A DNA stretch of 64,000 nucleotides, taken from the NCBI RefSeq assembly GCF_001941945.1, contig NZ_CP015583.1, positions 4,178,501 through 4,242,500 on the forward strand. Direction: 5' to 3'. The position numbers and the translations under genes are program-made. The notes below the pieces were generated by a model. That model was not told the DNA's origin, made no database searches, and saw nothing but the letters and a program-made list of their open reading frames with translations. Shown piece after piece: positions 29,505-38,239 of the stretch (positions are counted from its first letter, which is position 1; the number at the start of each line of letters is the position of its first letter). The stretch comes from Roseomonas gilardii. GTDB taxonomy: Bacteria; Pseudomonadota; Alphaproteobacteria; Acetobacterales; Acetobacteraceae.

Positions 29505-31217
29505 TCAGCGCGCCCCGCCCGCGGCGCCCGCCGGCGGGCCGGCGAAGGCATTGGCGAAGGGGCCGATCGCCGTCATGTCGATCTCCAGCACCCGCGGCCC
29601 CTCCTCGGCCAGCGCCGCGTCCAGGGCGGGGGCGAAATCCTCGACATCGGCGATGCGGGTATGCGGCATGCCGATGGCGGCGCAGAGCAGGGCGAAATCC
29701 GGCGTGCGCAGGGCGGAATAGTGGTGCCGCCCGCCATACTGCGCGTCCTGGATGTTCTTGATCACGCCATAGGCCTTGTCGTTCATCAGCACGAAGGCGA
29801 TCGGCGCCTTCTCTTCCACGGCGCTGATCAGCTCCGCGATACCGAGCTGCGCGCCGCCGTCGCCCATCAGCGCCACGGTCTTCTCCGCCGCCGCGAGGGA
29901 GGCGCCGATGGCCATGGCGATACCCTGGCCGATGCCACCGCCCAGCGCGTGCACGCCGAGATTGGGCGCGGCGATCTGGACGTAGCGGTTGCCGAAGGTG
30001 CTGTTGGAGATGGTGACGTCGCGCACCCAGGGGTGGCGGCCCGCCGGCACGCGTTCCAGCAGCGCATCCGCCACGACCTGGTAGGGGCCGAGATTGGCGC
30101 GCAGCGCACCCTCCGCCTGGGCGCGGGCGATGGTGACGTCGTGCAGGAAGACCCGGTCGGTGTCGAGCTGCTCCGGCAGGCGCTCCAGCAGCCCGCGCAG
30201 CGCCGCGCCCGCATCGGCATGCAGCAGCAGGTCGGTGGCGTAGTTGCGGCCGCCCTGCGCGGCATCGGCATCGATCTGCACCAGCGGGCGCGGCAGGCGC
30301 ATGGCGTTGTTGCGCGTCTCGTTGCCGCGCAGGCGGGAGCCGATGACGATCATCAGGTCGCTGCGGTCGTAGATCGCCTGCGCCTCCGGCCCCATGTTGA
30401 AGGCGCCCAGGCTGTGCGGGCTGCTTTCCGGCACCACGGCGCGCCCGTTGGTGCTGGTGACCACGGCGATGCCGCGCGCGGCGAGCGCGGTGGCCTCGGC
30501 CTCCGCCCCGCGCGCCCCGCCGCCGAGCCAGAGCATCGGGCGTTTCGCCCCGCGCAGCAGGTCGGCCACGCGGTCCAGCAGCACCGGGTCGGGCTGCGGC
30601 CGGTTGATCATCGGCGCGCGGAAGGCCTGGGCCGGGGCGCCGCCCGCCCGCTGCCGCTGCACGTCCACCGGGATCTCCAGCGAGACCGGGCCGGTCGGCG
30701 GCGTCAGCGCGGCGCCGGCGGCGGCCTGCAGCACGCCCAGCGCGGCATGGCCGTCCCAGATGCGGAAATAGGCCTTGCTCACCGCCTTCAGCATGTCCGG
30801 CTGGCGCGGCACGTCATGGATCGGCGCGCGGTCGCGGTCGGCGAAGGGCAGGTCGATCTGCGTGGTGATGTGCAACACGCGCGAGCCCGCGGTCAGTGCC
30901 TCGGCCTGCGCCCCCGCGGCGTTGCCGGCGGCGGTGCCGGTGCTGGTGATGGCGACGCCCAGCCCGCCGGAGACGCGGGCATAGGCATCGGCCATGTTCA
31001 TCGCGCCAGCCTCCCCCCGCGCCGGCACGAAGCGGATGCGGCCCTGGGTGGCGAGCGCGTCCAGGATCGGCATGTTGTGGATGGAGATAACGCCGAAGAC
31101 GGTCTCCACGCCGATATCGGCGAGGTAGCGCGCCACCAGCTCGCCCACCGTCTCCCCGGTCGGGGTGGAGGCGGGGGACGTGCCGGCCGTCTGGGGCGAG
31201 AGGGCGGTCTGTGACAT
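29505..31217 (-). CDS. TPP-dependent enzyme (acetolactate synthase/decarboxylase-like)
   Basis: A 570-residue thiamine diphosphate enzyme with three domains in the usual order: Pyr (FVPARGEAGAMNMADAYARV, with the catalytic Glu), a central domain (LWLGGGARGAEAEATALA), and a PP domain with the TPP motif starting GDGGAQLGIAEL and ending VLMND. The acetolactate synthase/benzoylformate decarboxylase group contains many 2-oxoacid decarboxylases. In this operon a decarboxylation of an oxoacid from ring cleavage is plausible. ATG 31217 is 11 bp after the upstream SDR stop. Confidence 0.88.
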   Translation of the reverse strand: MSQTALSPQTAGTSPASTPTGETVGELVARYLADIGVETVFGVISIHNMPILDALATQGRIRFVPARGEAGAMNMADAYARVSGGLGVAITSTGTAAGNAAGAQAEALTAGSRVLHITTQIDLPFADRDRAPIHDVPRQPDMLKAVSKAYFRIWDGHAALGVLQAAAGAALTPPTGPVSLEIPVDVQRQRAGGAPAQAFRAPMINRPQPDPVLLDRVADLLRGAKRPMLWLGGGARGAEAEATALAARGIAVVTSTNGRAVVPESSPHSLGAFNMGPEAQAIYDRSDLMIVIGSRLRGNETRNNAMRLPRPLVQIDADAAQGGRNYATDLLLHADAGAALRGLLERLPEQLDTDRVFLHDVTIARAQAEGALRANLGPYQVVADALLERVPAGRHPWVRDVTISNSTFGNRYVQIAAPNLGVHALGGGIGQGIAMAIGASLAAAEKTVALMGDGGAQLGIAELISAVEEKAPIAFVLMNDKAYGVIKNIQDAQYGGRHHYSALRTPDFALLCAAIGMPHTRIADVEDFAPALDAALAEEGPRVLEIDMTAIGPFANAFAGPPAGAAGGAR

Positions 31218-31228
31218 GGAAGGCGTCC

Positions 31229-32014
31229 TTAGAGGAAGCGCGACACGCCGCCCGAGACTTCGAGCTGAGCGCCGGTGACGTAGGAGGCGGCTGGGGAGCC
31301 GAGGAAGAGGATGGCGCGGGCGGGCTCCTCCGGCTGGCCGAGGCGGCCGGCGGGGATGCCCTTCTTCGCGGCGAGGCTGGCGAACCAGGCGTCGCGGGCG
31401 ATGCCCGTCTCGGCATGGGCGGCCTGCCAGCGGCGCTGCCACTGGCCGGAATCCACGAGACCCAGCAGGACGGAGTTCACCCGGATCGCGGGCGCCAGCT
31501 CGGTGGCCAGCGACTTCAGCAGGTTCTGCACGCCCGCTCGCGCGGCGGAGGTGCAGACCATGTGCGGCTCGGGCTGCAGGGCGAGCAGCGAGTTCACGCC
31601 GACGATGGCGGCGGCGTCGCTTTCCCGCAGCAGCGGCAGGAAGGCGCGCAGCGGGCGGATCTGGCTGAAGAACTTCAGCTCCAGCTCCTCCCGCCAAGCC
31701 TCGTCCGTGGTCTCGGCGAAGGTGGAGACGCGGCCCTGGCCGGCATTGTTCACCAGCAGGTCGCAGCGCCCGCGCCAGCCGCGCACCGCCTCCGCGAAGC
31801 CCTCCACCTGCGCCCCGTCCAGCACGTCGCACCGATGCGCGAGGAGGTTCTCCCCGCCGCCCAGTGCCTCGCGCGCCGAGGCCAGGCGCGCCTCGTCCCG
31901 CCCGCAGATGGCGACCGAGGCCCCCTCCGCCAGCAGCAGCCGCGCGCAGGCGAGGCCGATGCCGGAGGTGCCGCCCGTCACGACCGCGACGCGGCCCGCA
32001 TAGCCCAGGTCCAT
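31229..32014 (-). CDS. SDR-family protein lacking the catalytic Tyr and Lys
   Basis: A 261-residue short-chain dehydrogenase/reductase-type protein. The nucleotide motif TGGTSGIG (residues 13-20) and NNAG (89-92) are intact, and Ser142 stands where the catalytic Ser does. The expected YxxxK is replaced by Thr155 and Arg159 (CTSAARAG), exactly 13 residues after the Ser as in active enzymes. I checked the codons on the minus strand. The protein may use altered chemistry or serve a non-redox role. It follows the extradiol dioxygenase gene by 5 bp. The second SDR of the operon is canonical. Confidence 0.88.
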   Translation of the reverse strand: MDLGYAGRVAVVTGGTSGIGLACARLLLAEGASVAICGRDEARLASAREALGGGENLLAHRCDVLDGAQVEGFAEAVRGWRGRCDLLVNNAGQGRVSTFAETTDEAWREELELKFFSQIRPLRAFLPLLRESDAAAIVGVNSLLALQPEPHMVCTSAARAGVQNLLKSLATELAPAIRVNSVLLGLVDSGQWQRRWQAAHAETGIARDAWFASLAAKKGIPAGRLGQPEEPARAILFLGSPAASYVTGAQLEVSGGVSRFL

Positions 32015-32019
32015 GGCGC

Positions 32020-32955
32020 TCAGCCCGCCTTCGCGAGCGGCGCCGGGGCGGCGAGCGCCGTCTCGGCGAAGCCCGGATCGGGGCGGCCCTGCATCACCGC
32101 GCGCATGGCGGGCGTCGGCGGGCCGGCGGTCATCCACTGGTCCATCGCGTCGGGGCGGTCGCGCGGCCAGACCTGCGGCTGGTGCGTCGCCTCGTCGATC
32201 TGCTGCACCTCGGAGGTGAACTCGATCACGAAGCCGGAGGGCGAGACGAAATAGGCGAAGGGGTTGTTGCCCGGCCCGTGCCGCCCCGGCCCCCAGGCCG
32301 CCGCCTGCCCCGCCACGCGCATCCGGCCGATGCCGCGCATGAAGCTGTCGATGCTCGGCATCTCGAAGGCGACGTGGTTCGCGCTGGCATAGGGCGCGCG
32401 GTTCAGCGCAATGGAATGGTGGTCGCTGGCGCAGCGCAGGAAGACCATCTGGTTGGCCGAGTAGTCGGAGACCTTGAAGCCCAGCATGGTCTCGAAGAAG
32501 GCCTGCGCGCGCTCCATGTCCGGCGTGTTCAGCACGACATGCGAGGCCTTACGCGGCTTGCCGACCGCATCCTCGGTGTCCGGGTTGCGCGCCACCTCCG
32601 CGCTGATGCGCAGGCGGCGGCCATCCGGGTCCAGCAGCTCGAAGCCCATGCCGCCGCCGGGTGTCGCCAGCGGCACGATCGCCGTCAGGCCCGGCGCGCC
32701 CCGTTCCCGCAGCGAGGCGTGCAGCGCCTCCAGCCCGGCGCGGTCGCGCATGCCGAAATGCACGAAGTCCACGCCGAAGACGTTGTCGTCGCGCAGCCCG
32801 TAGATGAAGGGCTCCGGCCCGGTGCCGCGGAGATAGACGGTGCCATCCGCCTCCGCCGAGACGGTGAGGCCCCAGTTCTTCTCGTAGAACTCCCGGGTCG
32901 CGGTGATCCCGGGGGCGCGCATCACTATGCCGCGGAGGAAATCGACGCCGACCAT
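32020..32955 (-). CDS. Type I extradiol dioxygenase (VOC family, BphC-like)
   Basis: A 311-residue two-module vicinal-oxygen-chelate protein. The iron ligands expected of type I extradiol dioxygenases are His139 (KASHVVLN), His194 (SANHVAFE) and Glu245 (FVIEFTSE). The segment RHGPGNNPFAYFVSPSGFVI is typical of catecholic ring-cleaving members. The N-terminal module has no metal site, as usual. It should cleave a catechol-type ring next to the hydroxyls. The ATG overlaps the 3' end of the IclR gene by 31 bp. Confidence 0.87.
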   Translation of the reverse strand: MVGVDFLRGIVMRAPGITATREFYEKNWGLTVSAEADGTVYLRGTGPEPFIYGLRDDNVFGVDFVHFGMRDRAGLEALHASLRERGAPGLTAIVPLATPGGGMGFELLDPDGRRLRISAEVARNPDTEDAVGKPRKASHVVLNTPDMERAQAFFETMLGFKVSDYSANQMVFLRCASDHHSIALNRAPYASANHVAFEMPSIDSFMRGIGRMRVAGQAAAWGPGRHGPGNNPFAYFVSPSGFVIEFTSEVQQIDEATHQPQVWPRDRPDAMDQWMTAGPPTPAMRAVMQGRPDPGFAETALAAPAPLAKAG

Positions 32956-33749
32956 GGTGCGTTCCTGTCCTTGTTGTTGAAGCCGAGACGCGAGGAGATG
33001 TCGGCCGCCGCCCGGGCCAGCGCATGGCCGATCACCGCGTGCCGCCCCTGGTCGTCGCCGAACCAGTCCGCATGGCCCGTGACGTTGATCGCGCCGGCAC
33101 AGGCGCCGGTGGCGTCGAAGACCGGTGCGGCGACGGAGCTGACGCCGGTCTCGAAATAGCCCGCGCTCCAGGCCAGCCCGGCCTCGCGATCCTGGGCGAG
33201 CTGGGTCAGCAGCGCCTCCACCGTGGTGGGGGTCTGCGCCGTCACCTTCTCCAGCGCCACGCCCGCGAAGAGCGCGCGCACCCTCGCCTCCGGCAGTTGC
33301 GCCAGGATGGCGCGGCCCATGTTCGTCGCATGGGCCGGCAGGCGGCTGCCGACCCGGACATTGCTGACCAGCGGCATGTCCGGCGTCAGCCGCAGCAGGT
33401 AGACGATGGAAAGCTCGTCCAGCACCGCCAGATGCGCGGAAAGGCCGATCTCCTTCACCAGCGCCTGCAGCACCTCGGTGCTGACGCGCACGATGTCCTG
33501 CTGCGCCAGCGCCTCCGCCGCCACGGTGAAGGCGCCGAGGCCGAGCCGCCAGCCCACGCCATCGGGGCGCCGCTCGATGAAGCGCTCGGCCTCCAGCGTG
33601 TGCAGCAGGCGGATCAGCGTGGTGCGGTTGATGCCCAGCGCGGCGGCGCTGCGGCTGACATTGATCACCGGGTCGCCGGCGCCGATATGGCGCAGCAGCT
33701 TCAGCGCCCGTTCGACCGGCGGCACGGCATAGGTGGTGCTCTCGCTCAC
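32925..33749 (-). CDS. IclR-family transcriptional regulator
   Basis: A 274-residue IclR regulator. An N-terminal winged HTH (residues ~10-70: VERALKLLRHIG, LGINRTTLIRLLHTLEAE) precedes the effector domain (VRVGSRLPAHATNMGRAILA, SSVAAPVFDATGACAGAINV). The regulator lies inside the operon it probably controls, between the hydrolase and the dioxygenase and overlapping both. Candidate IclR-type half sites lie at 39301-39327, upstream of the first gene. The C-terminal tail NNKDRNAPWSASISSAA extends past the usual end, over the next gene's start. Confidence 0.9.
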   Translation of the reverse strand: MSESTTYAVPPVERALKLLRHIGAGDPVINVSRSAAALGINRTTLIRLLHTLEAERFIERRPDGVGWRLGLGAFTVAAEALAQQDIVRVSTEVLQALVKEIGLSAHLAVLDELSIVYLLRLTPDMPLVSNVRVGSRLPAHATNMGRAILAQLPEARVRALFAGVALEKVTAQTPTTVEALLTQLAQDREAGLAWSAGYFETGVSSVAAPVFDATGACAGAINVTGHADWFGDDQGRHAVIGHALARAAADISSRLGFNNKDRNAPWSASISSAA

Positions 33750-34534
33750 GACAGCGCCTCCCGCAGCAGGGCAGCGACCGTCTCCGGCTTCTCCTGCGGC
33801 AGGGCATGGCCCGCGCCGGGCACGAGATGGGCCTCGATGCCCAGGGCCGCAGCCAGCCGCTCCGCATTGGCGGGCGGCGTCACCACGTCCTCGGCGCCCG
33901 AGGCCACCAGCGAGGGCACGCGGATCGCGGCGGCATCGGACAGCACGTCGGCCCCGGCCAGGAGCAGGCTGGCGCGGCGATAGCCCGGCGGCCGGACCCG
34001 GCCCATGGCGCCACGCACCGCACCCAGCACGGCAGGGCGCTTCTCCGGCTCGAAGACCAGGCGTTCCGCCCGCAGCGCGGCCATGCCCTCGGGGCCCAGG
34101 CGGTCCAGATCGTCCAGCCGCGCCTGGATGCCCTGCGGCAGCGCGCCGCCGCGCGGCACGCCATAGCCGAGCGCAGGGGAGAGAGCGGCGAAGAGCGCCA
34201 CGCGCTCCGGATAGAGGCGGGCGAAACGCGCCGCCGTCACCACGCCAAGGGAATGGCCCAGCAGCACGCAGCGGGCGATGCCGGCCTCATCCAGCAGTGC
34301 GGCGAGGGCGACGGCATAGTCCCCGGCATCGGGCCATTCCGGCGCGAGATCCGCGGAACCGCCATAGCCCGGCATGTCCCAGGCCAGGACCGGAGCGTTC
34401 CCGCCCAGGGCCCCGGCCAGCGGCAGGAAGCTTTCCGGCGCGCTGCCGATCCCGTGCAGCAGGACGAAGGGCGTGCCCTCCCCGCCGCGCCGCAGGGCGC
34501 CGATGCCGCCGAAGCTCACGCGATCGAGGCTCAT
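33746..34534 (-). CDS. Alpha/beta hydrolase (BphD/DmpD-like)
   Basis: A 262-residue alpha/beta hydrolase. The oxyanion-hole HGIG (27-30), the nucleophile elbow GHSLG with Ser95, an acidic residue in GAEDVV and the late catalytic His in GAGHALP are all visible. Hydrolases of this size next to extradiol dioxygenases often cleave the C-C bond of ring-fission products or a lactone. It overlaps its neighbours by 4 bp on both sides. Confidence 0.87.
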   Translation of the reverse strand: MSLDRVSFGGIGALRRGGEGTPFVLLHGIGSAPESFLPLAGALGGNAPVLAWDMPGYGGSADLAPEWPDAGDYAVALAALLDEAGIARCVLLGHSLGVVTAARFARLYPERVALFAALSPALGYGVPRGGALPQGIQARLDDLDRLGPEGMAALRAERLVFEPEKRPAVLGAVRGAMGRVRPPGYRRASLLLAGADVLSDAAAIRVPSLVASGAEDVVTPPANAERLAAALGIEAHLVPGAGHALPQEKPETVAALLREALS

Positions 34535-35289
34535 GTGAAGACGAAGCCCCGGTTCACCGGCAGGACCTGCCCGGTGAGCGCCAGCGCACCCGGCGTCAGC
34601 AGGAAGGCCACGGTGGGGGCGATGTCGGCGGCCTCCTGCACCCCCGGCACGGCGCGGCCTTCCTCGTAGAGGCGGTGGCGCGCTGGCGGCACGTATTCCG
34701 TGGATTCCGTGCGCAGGATGCCGGGTGCCACGGCGGCGATGCCGATGCCGTCCGGCCCCAGCTCCCGCGCCAGGGAGCGGGTCATGGAGATCACCGCCCC
34801 CTTGCTGGCGGTGTAGGACAGCAGGCGAGGCGCGCCCCAGAGCGCGGTGTCGGAGGCGACGTTGACGATGCGCCCGTCCTGCCCCCGCCGCAGCAGCGGC
34901 GCCAGGGCGCGGATCACCAGCCAGGTGCCGCGGACATTCACCGCCATCACCCGGTCCCAGCTCTCCTGCTCGATCTCCTCGAAGGTGACGCCGCCGATGC
35001 CGGTGGCGATGGCGGCGTTGTTCACCAGCCCGTCCAGCGCGCCCTCCTGCGCCGCGACATCCGCCGCCATGGCATGGATGGAGGCGGGGTCTGCGAGGTC
35101 CACCGGCACGAAGCGCGCGCCCAGCCGCTCCGCCGCTGCCGTGCCGGCTTCCGCGTCGCGGTCGGCCAGCACCAGCCGCGCGCCGCAGTCCCGCAGCGCC
35201 GTGGCCAGCACCAGGCCCAGCCCGCGCGCCGCGCCGGTGACGAGGATGGTGCGGCCGGAGAGCAGGCCCGGGAGCGTCACGTCGGACAT
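34531..35289 (-). CDS. SDR-family oxidoreductase (canonical)
   Basis: A 252-residue short-chain dehydrogenase. It carries the nucleotide motif TGAARGLG, NNAAI, and the complete catalytic motif SYTASKGA (Tyr and Lys present), with the Ser in NVASDTA. In aromatic pathways, an SDR next to a Rieske oxygenase commonly acts as a dihydrodiol or alcohol dehydrogenase; here the reaction is not known. It sits 4 bp after the Rieske gene. Confidence 0.9.
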   Translation of the reverse strand: MSDVTLPGLLSGRTILVTGAARGLGLVLATALRDCGARLVLADRDAEAGTAAAERLGARFVPVDLADPASIHAMAADVAAQEGALDGLVNNAAIATGIGGVTFEEIEQESWDRVMAVNVRGTWLVIRALAPLLRRGQDGRIVNVASDTALWGAPRLLSYTASKGAVISMTRSLARELGPDGIGIAAVAPGILRTESTEYVPPARHRLYEEGRAVPGVQEAADIAPTVAFLLTPGALALTGQVLPVNRGFVFT

Positions 35290-35293
35290 GCGC

Positions 35294-36343
35294 TCAGCCC
35301 GCCGCCCGCGTCAGCGCCGCGTCCTCGGCCGCGATCTGCGCCTTGGCCTGCCGGTTCAGGAGCTGACGGATACGGGCCACGCCGATATCGTGCTGGTAGA
35401 GCATCTCCCGCTTGCGGGCATCGTCCGGCATGCCTTCCAGCATCACGCGGTCCTGTTCCAGCACCGCCCAGTGCCGGGGCTCCAGCGTCGTGCGGTACAT
35501 GAAGCGGAAGACCTCCCGCGCCAGGCCCTGCACCTTCCGCAGCCGCCAGAAGAAGACCATGCAGTGCGTGTCGTCCACCGGGGTGGTGAAGCCGATGATG
35601 CGGAACACGCCGCCCGGCCCGGCCGCCTTGGGATAGGGGATGTCGAGGCGGCAGTAGCTGCCGTCCTGCGTCACCACCATGTCCGTCCAGTCGAAGTTCT
35701 CGCCGGCCTGCTCGACGCGGGAAACGAGGAAGCCGTCCTCCCGCTGCTCCAGCTTCATGTGGTCCTGCTTCGCGCCGAAGGCCAGGGTGAAGCTGTTGGC
35801 GTGCAGGTAGCAGCCGTGCATCGGGTCGGCGAGGTTGTCGAGCGCGTAACGGTAGTTGCAGGCCCAGTGGGAGTAGCAGAGGAAGCCCGTCCATTCCGGG
35901 TCCGCCAGCTCCGGCGGGGTCGGCAGCTCGGGCGCCTCCGGCTTCTCCACCGAGGCGAAGTAGACGAAGACGCAGTCCGCGAGCTCGCGCACCGGATAGC
36001 TGGCGAGCGCTTTCTTGCCCTCCAGCGAGCATTTCGGCATGGCCGGCACGCGCAGGATCCGTCCGTCGCCGTCCAGCACCACACCATGATAGCCACAGGC
36101 GATGTTGCCCTCGTGCACCACGCCATAGGACAGGCGCGCTCCACGATGCGGGCAGTAGTCCTCGATGCAACGGATGGCGCCGGCATTGTCGCGCCACAGC
36201 ACGAGGTTGCGGCCCAGCGCCTTCACGCCATGCGGCTTGCCGGGCTGAACGTGGCTGGATTTCGCCACGGCGTACCACTGGCCGAGGATGCCGCTGTTGA
36301 CGCGGTCCTCGATGCGCTCCTTCAGGGTGATGGCCTCGCTCAT
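35294..36343 (-). CDS. Rieske non-heme iron oxygenase, alpha subunit
   Basis: A 349-residue aromatic-ring oxygenase. The Rieske cluster ligands are CPH (Cys64, His66) and CGYH (Cys83, His86). The mononuclear iron site follows the pattern D-x3-D-x2-H-x4-H (Asp169, Asp173, His176, His181) and the C-terminal domain is of the PaO/VanA type. Members demethylate or hydroxylate aromatic acids and heterocycles, taking electrons from a separate reductase. No class IA-type oxidoreductase partner is adjacent, but the operon ends with an NADP reductase and a flavodoxin. There is no beta subunit. Confidence 0.93.
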   Translation of the reverse strand: MSEAITLKERIEDRVNSGILGQWYAVAKSSHVQPGKPHGVKALGRNLVLWRDNAGAIRCIEDYCPHRGARLSYGVVHEGNIACGYHGVVLDGDGRILRVPAMPKCSLEGKKALASYPVRELADCVFVYFASVEKPEAPELPTPPELADPEWTGFLCYSHWACNYRYALDNLADPMHGCYLHANSFTLAFGAKQDHMKLEQREDGFLVSRVEQAGENFDWTDMVVTQDGSYCRLDIPYPKAAGPGGVFRIIGFTTPVDDTHCMVFFWRLRKVQGLAREVFRFMYRTTLEPRHWAVLEQDRVMLEGMPDDARKREMLYQHDIGVARIRQLLNRQAKAQIAAEDAALTRAAG

Positions 36344-36372
36344 CGTCGGGGATTCCCTCGTCTTGTGGCGCG

Positions 36373-37209
36373 TCAGGAACGGGCGCGGGGGATGTAGTGG
36401 AGGACACGCTTCTCGACCGCGGCGACGGCGGCGTAGAGCGCGATGCCGATCGCGGTCAGCAGCAGGATGGCGTTGAACACCATGGCCGCGTTGGCCTGGC
36501 CCTCGCCATAGGAGATCAGATAGCCGAGGCCGGTATTGCCGCCGACCAGCTCGCCCACCGTGACGCCGATCACCGCCAGCGTGGCGCCGATGCGCAGGCC
36601 CGCCATCAGCGAGGGCATCGAGGCCGGCAGCTCGATCTTGAGGAAGATCTGGAAGCGGTTCAGGGAATAGGCACGGGCGAGGTTGATCAGGTCCCGGTCC
36701 ACCGTCTTCATCGATTGCAGCACGTTCACCAGGATCGGGAAGAAGACGACCAGGATGGTGACCAGCAGCTTCGGCCAGGCGGTGTAGCCGAACCACATGA
36801 TGAAGAGCGGCGCGAAGGCCACCTTCGGCGCGATCTGCAATGCCAGCAGGAAGGGCGAGAGCGCCTGTTCCCAGAAGCGTGACATGCCGAGCAGGTAGCC
36901 GCCTGCCGCGCCGCAGAAGCCGCCCACCAGGAAGCCCAGGATGGTCATGCTGAGGGTGGAGAGGAAGTTCGCGAGCAGATCCTCCTGCGCCCACATCCGC
37001 GCCATCTCCGCCATCGTGTCGGAGAGCGGCGGCAGGATGTAGGGGGGGATCGCCAGGATCGCGGGCAGCCACTGCCAGGCGGCGAGGAAGGCGGCGAAAA
37101 GGCCACCCATGGCGATCCAGCGCAGCAGATCCGCCGGCGGCGGCGCGCGGCGCGCCACGGGCGTGGGGACGAGGGCCGGGGACACCGCGAGCCGTTCGGT
37201 CGCCGACAT
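36373..37209 (-). CDS. ABC transporter permease (NitT/TauT/SsuC type)
   Basis: A 278-residue permease of the SsuC/TauC family with six predicted helices. The coupling region is YSLNRFQIFLKIELPASMPS, with GLRIGATLAVIGVTVGELVG after it. The family imports sulfonates, nitrate, taurine, aromatic acids or pyrimidine precursors. It lies between the binding-protein gene (2-bp gap) and the Rieske gene (29-bp gap). A role in uptake of the pathway substrate is inferred from context. Confidence 0.9.
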   Translation of the reverse strand: MSATERLAVSPALVPTPVARRAPPPADLLRWIAMGGLFAAFLAAWQWLPAILAIPPYILPPLSDTMAEMARMWAQEDLLANFLSTLSMTILGFLVGGFCGAAGGYLLGMSRFWEQALSPFLLALQIAPKVAFAPLFIMWFGYTAWPKLLVTILVVFFPILVNVLQSMKTVDRDLINLARAYSLNRFQIFLKIELPASMPSLMAGLRIGATLAVIGVTVGELVGGNTGLGYLISYGEGQANAAMVFNAILLLTAIGIALYAAVAAVEKRVLHYIPRARS

Positions 37210-37211
37210 CG

Positions 37212-38216
37212 TCACTTCGCCACGAAATCGTTGGTGTAGGTGTCCTCGACCGGCACGGCCTTCTGCACGATGCCGTGGTCGAGATAGAACCTGCCCACCG
37301 CCGCGATGCGCGCCGGGTCGAAGCTGCCGAAATTCGGCCGCTCGTTCACCGCGTAGATCAGCGTGGCGTAGCGCTTCAGGATCTCCTCGTTCGCGGCGAG
37401 GTTCTCCGCCTGGCTCGGCACGGCCTCGACATAGGTGCGCGCGGCGGCGGCCGGGTCGGCCGCGATCTCCTGCACCGCGCGCAGCGTCGCCTGCACGAAG
37501 CCGCGCACCATGGCCGGCCGCTCGGCAATGATCTTGTCGGAGGCCAGGATCGCTTGCGCCATGGCGGGGAAGATCCGGTCGATGGTCATGACGTTCACCG
37601 GCACGCCGGCACGCTCCACCGTCACCGCCCATTCCGGCACGCCCGACATGGCGACGATGCCGCCCGAGCCCATCAGCTGCACCAGCCCCGCCGGGCCCAG
37701 CGCCTGGATGTTCGCGTCGGTGCGCCGCATCCCGGCCGAGGCCATCACGGCGAGGAGGTTGTAGTAGGTCGTGTCCTGGAAGGCGATGACGCCGATGTTC
37801 TTGCCGCGCAGCCCCTGGATGTCGGTGATGCCGCTGTCCTGCCGCACGATGATCTGGCTCAGTGGCCGGTTGCCCAGCAGCGCCACGCCGCGCACCGCCA
37901 GCCCGTTGGGGCGCACCACCAGCGGCGTGTCGCCGATGCCGCCGCCCAAGTCGGCATTGCCCACCGCGACCTGCTTCGCCACGTCGGCGCCGCCGCGCCC
38001 GGTCTGGAAGACCGGCTCCAGCCCGGCCTCGCGGTAGTAGCCCTTGTGCCGCGCGATCTGGAAGGGCGCGAAGGCCGGCAGCGTGTCGGGCGCCGGGAAG
38101 AGATAGGTCATCTTCTCCAGGCCTTTCCCCCCCTGGGCCCGCACCGCCGGCGCGGCGAGCAGGCCGGCCAGCAGCGGGGCGGTGCGGATCACGGTACGGC
38201 GGGTCACGGGGGGCAT
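37212..38216 (-). CDS. ABC transporter substrate-binding protein (SsuA/NMT1 type)
   Basis: A 334-residue periplasmic binding protein of the NMT1/SsuA-like fold. The N-terminus has a twin-arginine-like signal (TRRTVIRTAPLLAGLLAAP), with cleavage near VRAQ. The mature part shows LPAFAPFQIARHKGYYREAG and DVAKQVAVGNADLGG, typical of NitT/TauT binding proteins. It probably captures the aromatic substrate of the downstream enzymes (inference). Confidence 0.9.
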   Translation of the reverse strand: MPPVTRRTVIRTAPLLAGLLAAPAVRAQGGKGLEKMTYLFPAPDTLPAFAPFQIARHKGYYREAGLEPVFQTGRGGADVAKQVAVGNADLGGGIGDTPLVVRPNGLAVRGVALLGNRPLSQIIVRQDSGITDIQGLRGKNIGVIAFQDTTYYNLLAVMASAGMRRTDANIQALGPAGLVQLMGSGGIVAMSGVPEWAVTVERAGVPVNVMTIDRIFPAMAQAILASDKIIAERPAMVRGFVQATLRAVQEIAADPAAAARTYVEAVPSQAENLAANEEILKRYATLIYAVNERPNFGSFDPARIAAVGRFYLDHGIVQKAVPVEDTYTNDFVAK

Positions 38217-38239
38217 GGGCGGGGGCCTTCTCGCGGGTC

